Below, one piece after another: positions 52,427-61,345 of a stretch of 64,000 nucleotides of DNA (its first letter is position 1; the number at the start of each line of letters is the position of its first letter). The notes under the pieces were generated by a model that was not told the DNA's origin, did no database searches, and saw only the letters and a list, made by a program, of their open reading frames with translations. The stretch is from Planctomycetaceae bacterium. GTDB taxonomy: Bacteria; Planctomycetota; Phycisphaerae; Phycisphaerales; SM1A02. The stretch covers positions 62,001-126,000 of the forward strand of contig JAIXYQ010000015.1 in assembly GCA_027490145.1 (NCBI GenBank), written 5' to 3'. The translations under genes and the position numbers were made by a program.

Positions 52427-53516
52427 GCCCGCGCTGGCGGATCGTGTCGTAGGCGCTCGCGAGCAAGCCCACCAGCCTGAATCGTCCACCGAGGCTGCTC
52501 GGTCCCAGTCGACGCAGGAGCGCGTGCGGGATGTGCTGCGGAGCAGCGGCTTCGTCGAGCTCCGCAAGCGCACGACCGGGTCGCCAGAAGTCATGCACCA
52601 GTTCGGTGATCGGCGGCAGTTCGGGCGGATGCTGCGCCACCGGCGGGGGATTGTGCGCACTCTGCACGCCTCGGCTCGTCAGCGCGCGATGCTCCTGGAT
52701 CCGCTCGAGCAGGCGTTCGCCCGTCAGCCCGCGCAGCGTGAAGAGCACCAGGGGATCCACCTCGATGCGCTCGGCCAGCACGCACGCCGCGGCATGCACG
52801 TGCTTGCAGGGCTTCGGTTCCTTGCAGGCGCACTCCACGATCGGGTCCGCGGCCTTGAGCCCGGCCGGGAAGAGCCGGAGCCCGAGGCCCGACACGAGCC
52901 GCTCGGCGCCCTGCGGCAGTTCGCCCGTGAGCAGGCGCGCAGAGTGGATCGCTTCCTGCGACATCGCCGCCACCACGGCGGTCCACTGCTCGCTGGTCCA
53001 CGGGTGGAACGTCATCGAGCATTCGTAGGGTCGCGTCGCGCGCCCCTGCACCTTCATGCGGGCCGTTCCCGTGACGATCTCCATCGTCACGACCTGGCCG
53101 CTCTGGGCGTACTGCAATCCTTCGGCGCGCACGGCTTCGCTGAAGCCGGCCTCCATACCCTTGAACCAGGCCTGCGCCCACCAGGGGAATCCCTCCATGC
53201 CGGCCTTGCGCCGCAATCGGATCCCGTGATGCACGCGCCGGGGGTGCTCGGCGCGCCGTGGCTGGAAGCCCTGGTCCGGGCGGGTTCGGGCGGCATCGGC
53301 CCGATCGGCCTGCGCCGGCACCTCGACCTGGGGCGACTCGGCTGCATCGCTCCACGCCTCGTCCTGCTGCACGGGTTGCACCGGAGGCTCGATGACCTTG
53401 GGCGTGATGCGTCGCGGTTCGATCGCCTTGGGGGCGGGCTTGGCCGAGCGCTTGGCTGCGGGCTTCGCGGCCGGCTTGCTCGCGGGCTTCCCGTCCTTGC
53501 GTGGGGGGCGCGTCAT
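52389..53516 (-). CDS. SWIM zinc-finger protein
   Basis: The 375-aa protein has a Lys/Ala/Pro-rich basic N-terminus (residues 1-40), then a domain with WAQAWFKGMEAGFSEAVRAEGLQYAQSGQV. The SWIM zinc site CACKEPKPCKHVHA lies near residue 240, followed by an all-helical part. SWIM proteins pair with SNF2 helicases in bacteria, and here the gene overlaps the SNF2 gene by 4 bp in the same direction. It may guide the helicase to DNA or protein; the exact role is unknown. Confidence 0.88.
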   Translation of the reverse strand: MTRPPRKDGKPASKPAAKPAAKRSAKPAPKAIEPRRITPKVIEPPVQPVQQDEAWSDAAESPQVEVPAQADRADAARTRPDQGFQPRRAEHPRRVHHGIRLRRKAGMEGFPWWAQAWFKGMEAGFSEAVRAEGLQYAQSGQVVTMEIVTGTARMKVQGRATRPYECSMTFHPWTSEQWTAVVAAMSQEAIHSARLLTGELPQGAERLVSGLGLRLFPAGLKAADPIVECACKEPKPCKHVHAAACVLAERIEVDPLVLFTLRGLTGERLLERIQEHRALTSRGVQSAHNPPPVAQHPPELPPITELVHDFWRPGRALAELDEAAAPQHIPHALLRRLGPSSLGGRFRLVGLLASAYDTIRQRGLTPRLDAPPPSE

Positions 53517-56500
53517 GATGCCTCCGCCTCGATGAGGCTCGAGCGACGCAGCGTCAGGATGTCACGCAGCTGCGAGGTGCTCATCTCGGTCAGCCACTGG
53601 TCGCCCGCGCTGATGATCTGCGTGGCCAGCTCGGTCTTCTGCTCGATCATCTGGTCGATCCGTTCCTCGAGGGTGCCCTCGCAGACGAACTTGTGCACGT
53701 TCACGGTGCGGCTCTGCCCGATGCGGAACGCGCGGTCGGTCGCTTGGTTCTCGACGGCCGGGTTCCACCAGCGGTCGAAGTGGAAGACGTAGTTCGCAGC
53801 CGTCAGGTTGAGGCCGACGCCACCGGCCTTCAGGCTGAGGACGAACACCGGGCACGATGGATCCTCGCTCTGGAACCGCTCCACGAGCTTGTCGCGCTTG
53901 GCCTGTGGCGTACCGCCGTGCAGGAAGAGCGCCTCGGTGTCGAGTTCCTTGCGCAGCATCGCCACGAGCAGGTGGCCCATCTGGCGGTACTGCGTGAAGA
54001 CCAGCGCGCGGTGTCCGCTGGCCACGACTTCCTCGAGCAGCTGCACCAGGCGGTGCGCCTTGCCGCTGCGCGCGGCCACGAGCGCACTCTCGGCGAGCAT
54101 GCCGCGGTCGCCGCCGTCGATGGCGCCCTCGGTGGCTTCCTCCTCGGCATCGACGCCGTCCTTCGAGAAGCCCTCGCGCAGGAAGTGCGCCGGGTGGTTG
54201 CAGATCTGCTTGAGCTTGACCAGCGCGCTCAGCACGAGTCCGCGCCGCTGGATGCCCTCGGCGCGGTCGACCTTCGCCAGCATCTCGTTCACGACCGAGT
54301 CGTAGAGCCGCGCCTGCTCTTCCGACAGCGGCACGAGCGCCTTCGTCTCGACCAGGGGCGGCAGGTCGGTGATGACCTTCGGGTCGGTCTTGAGCCGGCG
54401 AAGCACGAACGGCCGCACCAGCGAGCGGAGCCGCTCGGTCTGCGTGCGGTCGCGGTGGCGCTCGACCGGCAGCGCGAAGCGCTTGCGGAACTCGCCCTGC
54501 GTGCCCAGGTAGCCGGGGCAGCAGAACTCCATGATGCTCCAGAGTTCGGTGAGCCGGTTCTCGACGGGCGTACCCGTCAGCGCCACGCGGTGATCGGCCT
54601 CGAGCGATCGGATGGCCGCGGTCTGCTTGGTCGGGGGGTTCTTGATGTGCTGGGCTTCGTCGAGCACCACGCGGCGCCAGGGGATGCGCTGCATGAGCTC
54701 CTTGTCACGCACGACGATCGCGTAGGTCGTGATGACCACGTCGGCGCCTCGGGCAGCCTGCTCGAAGCGCTCGCCCATGGGCCGCTCGAGGCCGTGCTGC
54801 ACGTGCATGCGCAGGTTGGGCGCGAAGCGCGAGAGTTCGCGCTGCCAGTTGCCGAGCACGCTCATGGGTGCCACGAGGAGCGTGGGGCCGACCGGCGCCG
54901 GCGCCGCGACCTGCCGTTCATGCAGCAGCAGCGCGATGAGCTGGATCGTCTTGCCAAGGCCCATGTCATCCGCGAGCACGGCACCGAGCCGGTACTTGTC
55001 GAGGAACGCCAGCCAGCTCACGCCGGCCAGCTGGTAGGGGCGCAGCGATCCCTGGAATCCAGTGGGCTGCTCCAGCATCTGCAGCGATTCAGCGCCCGCC
55101 CTAGCGCCGAAGATCTCGGCCACCCAACCGGTCGCATCCATGCCAAGGATGGGCATGCCGACGGGTCCATCGATGCCGTGGGCCATGCGGAGCGCATCCA
55201 CGAGCGTCATGCTGCCGCCTGGATGTTCGCGCAGGAACTGCACCGCGCCCTGGAAGTCCTCGGGCCGGATCTCGACCCACTGGCCGTTCACGCGCACGAG
55301 CGGTGAGCCCTGCTTGGCCAGGGCCTCGAACGCCTCGAGCGAGATCGGTGCGTCGCCGACGGCGATCTGCCAGCGGTAGTCGACGAGCGATTGCAGGCCG
55401 AGTGCACCGCTGCTCGCGCCCGCTCCGCTGCTGCCCGATGGATCCGTCTCGCCACTGTGGATCATCAGGCGCGCACCGAGTCGGCTCGCTGGTTGGCCCC
55501 ACCACTCGGGGACGATCACGTCGAAGCCGGCCTCGAGCAGCACCGGCCGGATCTCGGCGAGCAGCGCGTACGCCTGCTTCGTCGTCAGGTCCATGCCGCA
55601 CGGATCGCTCTCCTCGAGCGACTCCTCGAGCGCCGTCCAGATGCGGCTCGCGCGCGACAGTTCAGCCAGCAGCAGCGCGCCCATCTCCTCGGCGCGCGCG
55701 GCGTTCTTCGCCTGCTTGCTGCCGCTGGCCTTGGCCCAGATCTGCTCGGCGTCCACGGTGGTGGCACCGGCCGGGTCAGCCAGGTGGAATGAGCAGTGCC
55801 AGAGCGCGTCGGCCGCGGTCTCGTCACCCGGCGGAGGCTCGTGCAGTTCGAACCGCAGTCGCCACGCCGAACTCTCGTTGATGTCCTCGAGATTGCCGAT
55901 CCAGCCGCGCACCAGCTTGAGCAGGCTCTGGTCGACGGTCTTGGGCTGCACCACCGAGTCGCCCCGATCGAGCAGCCCGGCGAGCCAGGCCACGTGCGGG
56001 TCGGCGGCCTGGTCCGCGCCTTCGATCGCCTCGATGTAGGTCTCGGCGGACAGGGCTTCACGCACCTGCGCATCGACCATGCGGCCCAGGCAGTCCTCGA
56101 GCATGGCCCAGGCGCCGGCGCCGCCGGTGGCGTAGCCCTCATCGCCCACGGCGCGCGCGCTCGCAGGGACGCTGGCGATCAGTCGCTCCAGGCGGGCGTT
56201 CCACTCGCCGTCGTGCATCCATGGTTGCCAGGCCGCGTGCAGGGCGCCGGTGCGTTCCTGCCGGAGCGACGGCACCACGCGCTGGTCCGCGATCAAGTCG
56301 ACCGCGAGCCGGCCGACGGCGTTCCACCATTTGGTCTCGTGGCCGAGTTCGATCGAGTGCCGCTCGCCGTCCGCCTGCTGGAGGGCCAGCAGCACGCCAA
56401 GGGCGTCGCGCGGAGCGATCGCGATCGAGGGCACGCGGGCGCTCGCCAGCTGGAGATCCTCGTCTCCGTCGATCGAGATGCCCAGGAGCGCCGCCAGGCG

Positions 56501-56752
56501 GCTCGAGGGCAGGGGCGATGCACCGTCGGCCGAGGGCCGGTGAGGCAACAGCAGGGCCAGTTCCGTCGGTGCGGCGTGGGTGCCCGAGTGCAGGATCCCG
56601 GCCTCGCGAACGGCATGCTCCAGTTCGGCGTGGCTGGCGATGAACGGATGGCGTCCCGCATCGACGGTGGTCGGTGTCGACCGGGCACGGTTGAGGTCCT
56701 CCGCCCAGAGATGAAGGGCGTGGCCAGACCAATTGCAGTGGAGAACAAGCAT
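53513..56752 (-). CDS. SNF2-family DEAD-like helicase/ATPase
   Basis: The 1079-aa protein has a long N-terminal helicase-associated region and the SNF2 ATPase core. Motifs are VLADDMGLGKTIQLIALLLHE (Walker A), VVLDEAQHIKN (DEAQ), ALTGTPVENRLTELWSIMEF, FVLRRLKTDPKVI, ALVFTQYRQMGHLL and GGVGLNLTAANYVFHFDRWWNPAVENQATDRAFRIGQ. This is the bacterial Snf2/HepA-like class that acts with a SWIM partner. It translocates on DNA, perhaps in repair or transcription recycling. A tRNA-Lys gene lies just upstream on the same strand. Confidence 0.94.
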   Translation of the reverse strand: MLVLHCNWSGHALHLWAEDLNRARSTPTTVDAGRHPFIASHAELEHAVREAGILHSGTHAAPTELALLLPHRPSADGASPLPSSRLAALLGISIDGDEDLQLASARVPSIAIAPRDALGVLLALQQADGERHSIELGHETKWWNAVGRLAVDLIADQRVVPSLRQERTGALHAAWQPWMHDGEWNARLERLIASVPASARAVGDEGYATGGAGAWAMLEDCLGRMVDAQVREALSAETYIEAIEGADQAADPHVAWLAGLLDRGDSVVQPKTVDQSLLKLVRGWIGNLEDINESSAWRLRFELHEPPPGDETAADALWHCSFHLADPAGATTVDAEQIWAKASGSKQAKNAARAEEMGALLLAELSRASRIWTALEESLEESDPCGMDLTTKQAYALLAEIRPVLLEAGFDVIVPEWWGQPASRLGARLMIHSGETDPSGSSGAGASSGALGLQSLVDYRWQIAVGDAPISLEAFEALAKQGSPLVRVNGQWVEIRPEDFQGAVQFLREHPGGSMTLVDALRMAHGIDGPVGMPILGMDATGWVAEIFGARAGAESLQMLEQPTGFQGSLRPYQLAGVSWLAFLDKYRLGAVLADDMGLGKTIQLIALLLHERQVAAPAPVGPTLLVAPMSVLGNWQRELSRFAPNLRMHVQHGLERPMGERFEQAARGADVVITTYAIVVRDKELMQRIPWRRVVLDEAQHIKNPPTKQTAAIRSLEADHRVALTGTPVENRLTELWSIMEFCCPGYLGTQGEFRKRFALPVERHRDRTQTERLRSLVRPFVLRRLKTDPKVITDLPPLVETKALVPLSEEQARLYDSVVNEMLAKVDRAEGIQRRGLVLSALVKLKQICNHPAHFLREGFSKDGVDAEEEATEGAIDGGDRGMLAESALVAARSGKAHRLVQLLEEVVASGHRALVFTQYRQMGHLLVAMLRKELDTEALFLHGGTPQAKRDKLVERFQSEDPSCPVFVLSLKAGGVGLNLTAANYVFHFDRWWNPAVENQATDRAFRIGQSRTVNVHKFVCEGTLEERIDQMIEQKTELATQIISAGDQWLTEMSTSQLRDILTLRRSSLIEAEAS

Positions 56753-56771
56753 CGTGGGGGAGTGATCCGAG

Positions 56772-56844
56772 TGATCGCGCTGGGGATCGAACCCAGGACC
56801 TAGTGATTAAAAGTCACTTGCTCTACCGGCTGAGCTACGCGATC
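56772..56844 (-). tRNA. tRNA-Lys (TTT)
   Basis: A minus-strand cloverleaf of 73 nt. Acceptor GATCGCG pairs with CGCGATC. The anticodon stem AGTGA/TCACT has loop CTTTTAA with anticodon TTT. The T arm contains GGTTCGATCCC. Discriminator A; CCA not encoded. Confidence 0.96.
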
Positions 56845-57103
56845 CGAAGGGGGAACGATGGTAGCCGGGACGGAGGTGGGGGACGGCAAGGGAGTTGCAA
56901 AGGGGCGCTTTATCGACCAGATTCCCGTGAGGCATGAAGTTCCGGAGGCTCCGGGCGGGCATATTCGCGCAAGTGTGTCCGGGGTCTTGACTCGGGCAAG
57001 GTGAAATAACACATTTGCGGTGCATAAGGCGGGTTCTTTGAACCTTGGGGACTCGCCGTCCGATCAATGGGTGTCCGATTCTCGGTCACGACCAGGTAAC
57101 ACC

Positions 57104-58081
57104 ATGCACGACAGCAACCCACTCATCGGCCAGTTCCTCACCTACCTCATCGACGAGCGGCACTTCAGCCCGTACACGAGTCGGTGCTATGGCCTCGACC
57201 TGCGTCAGTTCGCCGAGTACCTGACCGCCGAGCATTCGATCCCCGGGAACCAGGCTGCTGAAGAGTCGAGCCTGAAGACCCGCAACCCCTCGGCCAAGAA
57301 GACGGTCACCGACTGGCTGCTCCTGGGCGACGTCGAGGTGATCCGCGCCTACCTGACCAAGATGGCCGAGCAGAACTATTCGCCCGCCACCACGGCGCGG
57401 AAGATCGCCACGCTGCGCAGCTTCCACAAGTGGATGGAGAAGCGCGGCTACATCAGCTCGAACCCCATGACCCTGATCCGCACCCCCAAGCAGCCGCGCC
57501 GGCTGCCGAAGGCGATCAGCGTCGACCAGATCGAGAAGCTCCTGGCTGCGCCGAGTGATGGCGAGGTCCTGGGCGCACGGGACCGAGCGATCCTCGAGAC
57601 GCTCTACTCGACGGGCATCCGCGTGAGCGAAGTCGTCGGCATCAACCGTGCCGACGTCGACATCGAGCGTCAGCAGATCATCATCCGCGGCAAGGGTCGC
57701 CGCGAGCGCGTCGTGCCGCTGGGCGTGCATGCGCTGGGCTCGATCGGCAAGTACCTGACCATGATCGAGTCCGAGCGCGGCCCGCTCGCGCCCACCAGCC
57801 CGCTCTTCGTGAACAAGCACGGCACCCGGCTCTCGAGCCGTTCGGTCCGCCGCAAGGTCGCGAAGTACCTCGAGCAGGCGGGCCTGGACCCCGACATCAG
57901 CCCGCACACCATCCGCCACTCGTTCGCGACCCACCTGCTCGACAACGGTGCGGACCTGCGCGCGGTGCAGGAACTCCTCGGGCACCAGAGCCTGAGCTCC
58001 ACGCAGATCTACACCCACCTCACCACGCAGAAGATGCGCGACGCGTACGACCGCGCGCATCCCCGCGCCGAGGCGGGCTGA
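57104..58081 (+). CDS. XerC/XerD-type tyrosine recombinase
   Basis: The 325-aa protein has a SAM-like core-binding domain (about 5-120, FLTYLIDERHFSPYTSRCYGLDLRQF) and the catalytic domain with Arg173 (TGIRVSEV), Lys197 (RGKGRRERVVP), His268/Arg271 (HTIRHSFATHLL), His294 (LLGHQSLSST) and Tyr303 (IYTH). All catalytic residues are present. The close match to Xer and the tidy housekeeping setting suggest dimer resolution rather than a mobile integrase. A 259-bp gap with lower GC lies upstream. Confidence 0.93.
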   Translation: MHDSNPLIGQFLTYLIDERHFSPYTSRCYGLDLRQFAEYLTAEHSIPGNQAAEESSLKTRNPSAKKTVTDWLLLGDVEVIRAYLTKMAEQNYSPATTARKIATLRSFHKWMEKRGYISSNPMTLIRTPKQPRRLPKAISVDQIEKLLAAPSDGEVLGARDRAILETLYSTGIRVSEVVGINRADVDIERQQIIIRGKGRRERVVPLGVHALGSIGKYLTMIESERGPLAPTSPLFVNKHGTRLSSRSVRRKVAKYLEQAGLDPDISPHTIRHSFATHLLDNGADLRAVQELLGHQSLSSTQIYTHLTTQKMRDAYDRAHPRAEAG

Positions 58082-58087
58082 TCCGGC

Positions 58088-58891
58088 ATGGCTGCGGCGG
58101 CGCGCACCCCACGAGCGCGCCGGCGCACGGCCGGGGTTGGTGCACGGACCGGCTCCGGATGCGGCGACGCCACGGTCCGCGTGCTGCACGGTGATTGCCT
58201 CGATGTCCTGCCGCGGCTCGAACCGCGGCAGTTTCATTTCTGCTGCATCGATCCACCGTTCAACACTGGGTCGGCCAAGCGCAGCGTGCGCAGCGGGGCA
58301 GCACTCGCCTATAGCGATTCCTTCGGCGGGCTCGATGCGTACATCGAGTGGCTGCGGCCGCGTTTGCAGGCGATCCACCGTGTGCTCCGTGACGACGGCA
58401 CCGTGCTGGTCCACTGCGATTGGCGGGCGAGCCACAGGATCCGCGTGCTGCTCGACGAGGTCTTCGGCGAGCGCCGGTTCCTGAACCACCTGGTCTGGCG
58501 CTACGGGCTTGGTGGATCGAGCCCCCGCATGTTCGCGCGCAAGCACGATGACCTGCTGTGGTACGCCAAGGGCGATGCCTGGTGGTTCGATGCGCCCCGC
58601 GTGCCGGCGACCAGCCAGCGCCTGAAGGGTCAGACGAAGAAGGCCACCGACGTGCTCGAGGTGCCATCGATCAACAACATGGCCAAGGAGCGCGTGGGCT
58701 GGCCGACGCAGAAGCCGCTGGCGCTGCTCGAGCTACTGGTGGGCGCGTGCTGCCCACCGGGCGGTACGGTGCTGGATTGCTTCTGCGGCAGCGGCACCGC
58801 GCTGGTGGCCGCGGCGCGGCTTGGCCGCATGGCGGTCGGGGTGGACCAGGATGCACGCGCCGTCGCGCTCACGCGGCGTCGGGTGCGGTGA
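58088..58891 (+). CDS. solitary beta-class DNA adenine/cytosine-N4 methyltransferase
   Basis: The 267-aa protein has the catalytic motif first (FCCIDPPFNTGS, DPPF at 55-58), then YIEWLRPRLQAIHRVLRDDGTVLVHCDWRA and LDEVFGERRFLNHLVW. The SAM-binding motif is near the end (VLDCFCGSGTALVAAARLGR, about 237). This order is that of the beta class. DPPF points to N6-adenine or N4-cytosine; a target sequence cannot be read. No restriction gene is next to it. Six bp separate it from the Xer gene, so both are likely one transcript. Confidence 0.85.
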   Translation: MAAAARTPRARRRTAGVGARTGSGCGDATVRVLHGDCLDVLPRLEPRQFHFCCIDPPFNTGSAKRSVRSGAALAYSDSFGGLDAYIEWLRPRLQAIHRVLRDDGTVLVHCDWRASHRIRVLLDEVFGERRFLNHLVWRYGLGGSSPRMFARKHDDLLWYAKGDAWWFDAPRVPATSQRLKGQTKKATDVLEVPSINNMAKERVGWPTQKPLALLELLVGACCPPGGTVLDCFCGSGTALVAAARLGRMAVGVDQDARAVALTRRRVR

Positions 58892-59348
58892 TTCGCTCGT
58901 TGTGGACAACTCACGGATTGGAAATCATTCCAAAAAAGTTTCGTGTTCGCACGGTCCGTGGGGAATCAACCCAACATCGTCGGGAATGGTCGCGTGGCTA
59001 CGTGCGTCGGCGGTTTGAGGGGCCAATTCGTGCGCCTGCGCTGCGCGTCATGCCCATGCAGCCATCAACCCAACATCGTCCGCAATGGCGAGCTTTCATT
59101 AAGTCAAAAAACAACTCAAACACAAAGTGGATCAGATTCTGCAAAGCCGCTCATTGACGAATGCGGGCGCAGCCCTATGTTGGCGTTGTTGGATTCGGTA
59201 CTCGCATTCGTCCATGTCGGACGAGTGACGCAGGTGCGTATGGGTCCCGTCGCTGGGTAGCAATCGCTTCCATCGCCGGGCCCACCCTACGGCCAATCAA
59301 TTGGCCTGTACCCGGGGTTGTGCATCCTAGTTTCCGAAAGGCACTTCC
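58892..59348. other. 457-bp gap with direct repeats and lower GC
   Basis: No convincing gene is seen. The stretch holds a DnaA-box-like TGTGGACAA (58901-58909), two 25-bp direct repeats, an AT-rich stretch around 59095-59140 and a 6-bp-stem hairpin GGCCAATCAATTGGCC (59291-59306). It probably includes the promoter of the exported protein at 59349. Confidence 0.5.
58965..59088 (+). repeat. two near-identical 25-bp direct repeats, 99 bp apart
   Basis: ATCAACCCAACATCGTC followed by GGGAATGG at 58965-58989 and by CGCAATGG at 59064-59088; two mismatches in 25. Confidence 0.8.
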
Positions 59349-60005
59349 ATGTCGAAGTTGTCCATTGCCGTGCGCGCTTGCGCGCTTCCTGTCTCCGTGC
59401 TTTCACTGGCCGTGACGGCGCCATCGAGCGCCGACATCGTCACCATGGAGAGCAATACCGCCCTGAGCACCGAGGGGCTGGCCGCATTCACCGGTTCCAT
59501 GGAGTACGTGTACCTGGGTGCAAACCTGGGCACGCTGACGGTGTCGCTGACCAATACCACCGATGCCTCCATCGGTGGGTACCTGACCGCCTTCATGTTC
59601 CGTGCGCCGGGTGAGTACGGCAGCCTGACGTCAGTCCTCACGTCGAGCACGTATGCGGGCATGACGAACATTCCGGCTGGTTCGAACGGATCCCCGTTCC
59701 CAGGCTCTTGGATCGGAGGTGCCGGCATCGGTGGCACGTGGCTGGGAGGCGGCAGCCCGAATCCGGGGGTGGCCGTCGGTGACACCGGCCAATGGGTCTT
59801 CTCGATCACGGGTGCGATGGCCTCGTCGCTCTCGGCGGCGGCGTTCGTCCACGGCGGTCTCACCGATGACCCGTACGCGTTCATCGTGCGCTTCCGCGGC
59901 TTGGCCGACGACTGCTCCGACAAGGTGCCTGCCACCACGCCGGCGCCGGGCGCCATCATGCTCGGCCTGATGGGCATGGCCATCGGGCGCAGCCGCCGAC
60001 GGTGA
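59349..60005 (+). CDS. exported protein with PEP-CTERM-like sorting tail
   Basis: A signal peptide (MSKLSIAVRACALPVSVLSLAVTAPSSA) leads into a beta-rich domain of about 160 residues. The tail is TPAPGAIMLGLMGMAIGRSRRR: a PAPGA motif, a hydrophobic helix and a basic end, as in PEP-CTERM-type sorting signals. It is probably cleaved and delivered to the surface by an exosortase-like enzyme, which is not in this window. GAAAGG precedes the ATG. The neighbouring gene at 60160 is a paralogue without either signal. Confidence 0.8.
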   Translation: MSKLSIAVRACALPVSVLSLAVTAPSSADIVTMESNTALSTEGLAAFTGSMEYVYLGANLGTLTVSLTNTTDASIGGYLTAFMFRAPGEYGSLTSVLTSSTYAGMTNIPAGSNGSPFPGSWIGGAGIGGTWLGGGSPNPGVAVGDTGQWVFSITGAMASSLSAAAFVHGGLTDDPYAFIVRFRGLADDCSDKVPATTPAPGAIMLGLMGMAIGRSRRR

Positions 60006-60159
60006 TCAGTCGGGTTGCGCGGCATCCGACGCGGTCTTCCGGCCGCGTTGGATGCGCGCCGCCCGGTGCAACGGCCTTGGATCCCGCGCACGCCATGCCG
60101 CGTCGGCAGGGTTGCCCCGCACGGGATCACGGATCAGCGAACTCTAAGGAGCACACGCC

Positions 60160-60834
60160 ATGAACGACCAGACAGCCACCGATGCGGCTTGCGAGCCCAC
60201 CGTTGAACCCAAGCTTCTGCCGGTACTCAGCACCAACCTGCTGCGGGTCAGCCAGGATGCCCATGCATCCCTCGCGCTGCTCGACGGCAATCCGATCCTC
60301 AGCACCGAAGCGCGATGCACCATGTCCGGTGTGATCATGTGCAACGCCGTCGCCGTGAACACCATGCAGGTGATGATCACGCTTGAAAACCTGTCCGATC
60401 CGAGGCAGCCCGGCTACCTCACGGCCTTCATGTTCCGCCTCCCGCGTGAACTGGGCCAGTTGCAAGTGTCTTTGGTGTACTCGAGCCGGCCAGGCATGTC
60501 GGCGATCAGGGCCGGTGCGAGCGGCGCGCCGTTCCTTGGTCAGTGGCATGGAGGTGCCGGCACCGGGGGTGAGTGGCAGGCCGGCGGTACCCCGACGGCA
60601 GGGATCGCGCCGGGTGCCACCGGGGAGTGGGTCTTCCTCGTGTCGGGGCCCAGGGCCACTGAACTCACGGCCGAGGAGGTGATGTCCGGCGGCCGAATAC
60701 CCGATCCCTTCGCCTTCATCGTGCGCTTCCGCGGCATCGGGAGCGGACACTCCGACAAGGTGCCTGTGCTGATGCCGCCGTCCCAGATCGCGAGAATGGC
60801 CGCGGTGGAGGAAGAGGTCGAGAGTCGGCGGTGA
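60160..60834 (+). CDS. non-secreted paralogue of the 59349 protein
   Basis: The 224-aa protein shares the core of its neighbour, with matching segments GYLTAFMFR, a GMxxIxAGxxGxPFxGxW pattern, GEWVF versus GQWVF, and DPFAFIVRFRGIGSGHSDKVP versus DPYAFIVRFRGLADDCSDKVP. It lacks a signal peptide (it starts MNDQTATDAACEP) and the sorting tail, ending in a charged EEEVESRR. AAGGAG precedes the ATG. The function is unknown; it could be a cytoplasmic form or a decayed copy. Confidence 0.75.
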   Translation: MNDQTATDAACEPTVEPKLLPVLSTNLLRVSQDAHASLALLDGNPILSTEARCTMSGVIMCNAVAVNTMQVMITLENLSDPRQPGYLTAFMFRLPRELGQLQVSLVYSSRPGMSAIRAGASGAPFLGQWHGGAGTGGEWQAGGTPTAGIAPGATGEWVFLVSGPRATELTAEEVMSGGRIPDPFAFIVRFRGIGSGHSDKVPVLMPPSQIARMAAVEEEVESRR

Positions 60835-60896
60835 GGTGGCGAAGGGGTGTCGCCGCGACGCCATCCCGTGATGGCGATCGCTGATGCGGCTCCCCG

Positions 60897-60921
60897 CCCT
60901 CACCCCACCACGGTGGTGGCC
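60897..60921 (-). repeat. possible third copy of the purK 3' end
   Basis: CCCTCACCCCACCACGGTGG continues into TGGCC and resembles the purK end with one 2-nt gap and a few mismatches. It is short and nearly palindromic, so it could be coincidence. Confidence 0.3.
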
Positions 60922-60937
60922 GCGTGACCCGCCGGAC

Positions 60938-61345
60938 TCATCCGGCCTCGTTCGGCCGTGACGACACGGCTGCGTGGAGCGCGGCGAATGCCGCGTGGAA
61001 GTCAGGCAGTTCGATGAGCAGCGCACGAGCCATGGATGCGCGATACAGATGGACGGCATCGTTGCGCTGCCGCAGGATCCGCTCAAAGGTGGCCTCGTCG
61101 GTGATCAGTCCCACCTGGAGGCCATGCCGGAAAGCCGCACGCGGAGTGGGGGCCGGCACACCGGCGCGGGCTGCGTGAAGCTTGAGCAGCTTCCACGAGA
61201 CCTCGAACGCCAGGTTGAAGTGCAGGAGCGCCGAGTCGGCTGCGAATTCCTGATCGGCGCGCTGCAGCGCACACTCGAGCCGGTGGACCACACGCTGCAG
61301 GTCGGCAAGCAGGAGTTCGAAGCGCTCGGGCTCGGCGTGGCTCAT
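60938..61345 (-). CDS. HEPN-domain toxin-like protein (HI0074 family)
   Basis: The 135-aa all-helical protein is of the nucleotidyltransferase-partner class (ALLHFNLAFEVSWKLLKLHA) with the HEPN R-N-x3-H motif at RNDAVH (Arg94, His99). HEPN domains of this type are RNA-cleaving toxins kept in check by an MNT partner. The start overlaps the MNT stop by ATGA, the usual arrangement of these pairs. Activity here is inferred, not shown. Confidence 0.85.
   Translation of the reverse strand: MSHAEPERFELLLADLQRVVHRLECALQRADQEFAADSALLHFNLAFEVSWKLLKLHAARAGVPAPTPRAAFRHGLQVGLITDEATFERILRQRNDAVHLYRASMARALLIELPDFHAAFAALHAAVSSRPNEAG

Noticed and set aside
56772-58081. Integrative element: tyrosine recombinase next to tRNA-Lys
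   Set aside because: The recombinase lies at the 5' side of the tRNA, no copy of the tRNA 3' end is seen elsewhere in the window, and the protein looks like housekeeping XerC/D.
58901-58909. Replication origin suggested by TGTGGACAA (DnaA-box-like)
   Set aside because: Only one such 9-mer is seen, with no cluster, no AT-rich unwinding element of note, and no dnaA/dnaN nearby.
58943-59260. Possible 105-residue protein containing repeated QPNIV segments
   Set aside because: The repeated peptide simply reflects the 25-bp DNA repeats. There is no ribosome-binding site, no recognisable family, and the base composition is non-coding in look.
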